Origin: Chondrosia reniformis
Lineage: Eukaryota; Porifera; Demospongiae; Chondrillida; Chondrillidae
Length of the DNA: 64,000 nt
Assembly: GCA_947172415.1 (NCBI GenBank)
Contig: OX359194.1
Span: forward strand, 4,278,001 to 4,342,000
Direction: 5' to 3'
Part shown: one piece after another, positions 60,398 to 64,000 of the stretch
Numbering within the stretch: the stretch's first letter is position 1
Layout of the letters: every line of letters starts with the position of its first letter
Notes under the pieces: generated by a model
The model's database searches: none
Told to the model about the DNA's origin: nothing
What the model saw: the letters and a program-made list of their open reading frames with translations, nothing else
Made by a program: the position numbers and the translations under genes

Positions 60398-62944
60398 ATA
60401 ACTAGTTGTAGGTACTAATTTTATGTACTATTTGTATGTAATAGTTGAATGAAATAGTTGTAGGTACTATTACTGGTAATATTAACTAGTTGTAGGTACT
60501 ACTTGTATGTATAGTTATATGTACTAGTTGTATGTACTATTTACTAGTTGTGTGTACAAGTTGTATGGTCTGGTTGTATGTACTAGTTGTATGAACTAGT
60601 AATATGTACTAGTTGTCTGTATTAGTTGTATGTACTAGTTGTAGATAATAGTCGTATGTACTAGTTGTAAGTAATAGTTATATGTCCTAGTTGTATAAAA
60701 TAGTTGTATGTACTAGTTGTATGAACTCGTATGTACTCATTTCTAGTTTTATGTACTAGTTGTATGTACTAGTTTTATGACTAGTACTAGTTATATTTAC
60801 TCGTTGTAGATACTAAATGTACGTATTAGCTGTATTAACTAGTTTTATGGACCAGTTGAATGTACAAGTTATGTAGTACTTGTTTGTGCTAGTTGTTTTA
60901 ACTAGTTGTATGCACTATTTATATACTAGTAGTTGTATGAACTAGTTGTCGGTACTATAGCTGGTATTATTAACTAGTTGTAGGCACTACTTGTATGTAC
61001 TAGTTGTATGTACTGTTTGTATGTACTAGTTTTGTACTAGTAGTTTGTGCTAGTTGTATGTACTAGTTGTATCAACTAGTCATGTACTAGTTGTATGAAC
61101 TAGTTGTATGAGCTAGTCACTGTTGTTAAGTTCTAGTTGTATGTTCTAAATACATGTACTAGTTATATGTACTAGTCCTATGTACTAGTTGTGTGTATTA
61201 GTTGTATGAACTAATTTTCTGTTCTAGTTGAATGTACTATTCGTATCGACTAGTTCTATGTACTAGTTGTGTGAACTAGTTGTGTGTACTAGTTATATGT
61301 ACTATTTGTATGTACTAGTTGTATTTACTAGTTGTAGCACTAGTTTTAAATACTAGTTGGTTGTATGTACTAGATGTATGTACTAATTGTAAGTAAGAGT
61401 TCTATGTACTAGTTGTATGAAGTAGTTGTGTGTACTTGTTCTATGTGCTATTTGTATATACTCGTTACTAGTTGTATGTACTAGTTGAACGTACTAGTTG
61501 TATATACTAGTTGTATATCCTAGTTGTATGCACTAGTAACTAGTTGTATGGTCTAGTTGTATGTACTAGTTGTATTTACTTGTTGTATGTACTGGTTATA
61601 TCTAGTACTTGTGTGTACTAGTTGTATGTACAAATTGTATGTACAAGGTGTATGTACTAGTTTTATTTACTAGTTGTATGTCCTAGTATTAGTTATATTT
61701 AATATTTGTAGGTACAAGTTGTATGTAGTAGTTGCATGTAGTAGTTGTATGTACAAATTGTATGTACTAGTTGTATGTAATAGTTGCATGTACTAGTTAT
61801 GTACCAATTGTATGTACTAGTTGTATGTATATATTACTTGTATGTCCTAGCTGTGTACTAGTTGTATATACTAGTTTTATGTGGTAGTTTTATGTTCACT
61901 TTCTATGAACTAGCTGTATGTACTGGTGTGTTGTTGTTCGTACTAGTTGTATTCATGAGTTTTATAATCTCTTTCTATGTACGAGTTGCATGTACTAGTT
62001 TCTAGCTAGTTGTATGCACTGGTTGTGGGTACTAGTTGCAAATAATACTTGTATGTCCTAGTTGTATATACTAGGTGTATGTACTATTTATATATACTAG
62101 TTATATGTGTATGTACTAGTTATATGCAGTACTTGCGTGTACTAGTTGTATGTACTAATATTATGTACTAGGTGTATGTACTAGTTTTATGTACAATGTT
62201 GTACGTACTAGTATTAGGTATACTTAATAGTTGTATGTAGTAGTTGCATGTAGTAGTTGTATGTATGAATTGTAAATACTAGTTGTATGTAATAGTTGCA
62301 TGTACCAGTTATGTACCAATTGTGTGTACTAGTTGTACGTATATATTACTTGTATGTACTAGCTGTGTACTAGTTGCATATCCTAGTTTCTTGCTAGTTG
62401 TATGCACTGGTTGCGTGTACTAGTTGAAAATATTACTTGTATGTCCTAGTTGTATATACTAGGTGTATGTACTATTTATATATACTTGTTATATGTGTAT
62501 GTACTAGTTATATGTATTAGTTATATGCAGTACTTGTGTGTACTAATTGTATGTACTAGTTTTATGTACAAGTTGTACGTACTAGTATTAGGTATACTTA
62601 ATAGTTGTATGTAATAGTTGCATGTAGTAGTTGTATGTACAAATTGTATATATTAGTTGTATGTAATAGTTGCATGTACTAGTTATGTACCAATTGTATG
62701 TACTAGCTGTGTACTAGTTGCATATACTAATTTTAAGTGGTAGTTTTATGTTCATTATGAACTAGCTGTATGCACTAGTGTCTTGTTGTGCGTACTAGTT
62801 GTATGGATGCATTTTATATACTCTTTCTGTGTACTAGTTGCATGTACTAGTTTCTAGTTGTATGTACTAGTTGTATGCACTGGTTGTGTGTACTAGTTGT
62901 ATATATTACTTGTATCCTAGTTGTATGTACTAGGTGTATATACA
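60398..62944 (+). repeat. 13-bp satellite, forward block
   Basis: Forward monomers. The stretches at about 61690-62100 and 62220-62500 and 62580-62930 repeat the same order of modules (tatgtaccaattg, gctgtgtactagtt, ttatgtggtagttttatg, gcactggttg), a higher-order unit like that at 52-55 kb. Confidence 0.92.
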
Positions 62945-63049
62945 ATTAGACAGGCTGTGGCCTAGGTGCACCAGTGGTGAAGAAAACCCTGGGTCAACCA
63001 GAATAGGTGATTCCACTGGTGCCTTGCAGGTTAATTAAGTTACATTAAG
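62945..63049. other. Unidentified insert with 10-bp inverted match
   Basis: About 100 non-satellite bases. GCACCAGTGG (about 62969) and its complement CCACTGGTGC (about 63014) could form a hairpin. It directly adjoins the element piece at 63050 and could be part of a different, fuller version of it. Confidence 0.4.
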
Positions 63050-63284
63050 TTAAGACACATGATGAAATTTAATTTTATGAAAGGAATGTAAGTCAAATTA
63101 AATTTTATGAATTTAATCTATTAGTAATCTTGCTTGTACAGGTAAAACAGATTCAGCATAACCATAAACACAAGTAGGACATATTCCATAAGTGTATCCT
63201 TAGGTCTTATAGTAGTAACATTCCTTTGGAGGCGGGGTAACACAATATGGGGCAACACAAACAGTCCTTAAGCATGCTAGCTAC
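63050..63284 (-). mobile_element. Hammerhead-like retroelement fragment, copy 3 (distal part)
   Basis: Matches about 53410-53655 (taagacacatgatg through ggggtaacacaatatgggg) with roughly 10% differences. It lacks the hammerhead and TATA region and also the terminal 18-bp hairpin. Confidence 0.6.
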
Positions 63285-64000
63285 TAGTTGTATGTACCAG
63301 CTGTATGTACTAATTATATGTAGTACTTGTATGTACTAGGTGTATGGACTAATAACAATCTGTATTTACTAGTTGTGTGTACTAGTTTTATGTACTAGTT
63401 GTATGTAGAAGTTGTATGTAGTTATATGTACTAGTTGTATGTACTTATTGTGTGTAATTGTTGTACGTACTAGTTATATTTACTAGTTGTAGTTACTAGT
63501 TGTAGTTACTAGTTTTATGTACTAGTTGAATGTTCTGGTAACAAGATGTATGTACTAGTTGTATGTACTAGTTGTATGTACTAGTTGTATGTATTAGCTG
63601 TATATACTAATTGTATGTACTAGTTGTGTGTACTAGTTGTACCTACTTGTTGTACGTACTAGTTGTATGTTCTAGTTGTCTGTACTCGTTGTATGTAGTT
63701 GTTGTATGTACTAGCTGTATGTACTAATTGTATGTACTAGTTGTATGAACTAGTATGTAGTTTTATGTACTAGTTGTATGAACTAGTTGTATGTACTAGC
63801 TAAATGTACCAGTAACAAACCTTATTTACTAGTTGTATTTACTAGTCATATGTAGTTATATGTACTAGTTATTTGTGCTAGTTGTGTGAAATTGTTGTAC
63901 GTATATAATAGTGATATTTACTAGTTGTAGTTACTAATTGTATGTACTAGTTTTATGTACTAGTTTTTTGTAATTATATGTACTAGTTGAATGTACAAGT
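63285..64000 (+). repeat. 13-bp satellite, forward block to window end
   Basis: Forward monomers continue to the last base, so the array extends beyond the window. Confidence 0.95.

Overview
This is a eukaryotic, repeat-dominated window, most likely heterochromatin of an invertebrate animal genome. I see no intact host gene, no rRNA, no tRNA gene, no CRISPR and no operon. The animal assignment rests on the transposon types (a Kolobok-like element with a THAP domain, a pogo-like TA-flanked element, non-LTR retrotransposon tails, a tRNA-derived SINE-like insert and a hammerhead-like retroelement piece). The clade cannot be fixed from sequence alone; a cnidarian or other marine invertebrate is a guess.

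Three tandem repeats make up about 93% of the window. (1) A 13-bp satellite, TAGTTGTATGTAC, fills most of 183-23391 and 44193-64000. It changes strand repeatedly, usually at the self-complementary ACTAGT formed by the monomer junction. (2) A 122-bp satellite, built of two related halves of about 61 bp, lies forward at 23392-28184 and reversed at 29796-44192. (3) A 144-bp satellite at 28185-29795 sits between those two blocks and is itself inverted near 28880.

Two large inverted structures result. The first has arms at about 539-11003 and 15809-23391 around a 4.8-kb spacer; matched stretches that I compared base by base are about 99% identical. Its left arm carries a 2.4-kb tandem duplication and a 192-bp higher-order repeat block that the right arm lacks. 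The second is the 122/144/122-bp array, with its centre near 28880 and very unequal arms (4.8 kb and 14.4 kb).

Inserted in the 13-bp satellite are: a gene-like open segment present in both inverted arms (3124-3468 and 20343-20687); three related retrotransposon 3' ends (11007, 11851 and 14070); two copies of a TIR element with nested GGCGCC hairpins (13120 and 59420); a pogo-like element (15324-15772); a Kolobok-like element with a THAP open reading frame and TTAA duplications (44338-44973); an adjoining exon-like fragment with an AATAAA (44978-45250); a SINE-like insert (47425-47559); and three partial copies of one element, two of which carry a TATA box and a hammerhead-ribozyme-like motif (53117-53760, 57351-57675 and 63050-63284).

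The genes do not form a pathway. The coherent story is structural: satellite expansion, inverted duplication and transposon trapping, with the TE insertions of the first palindrome confined to its spacer.
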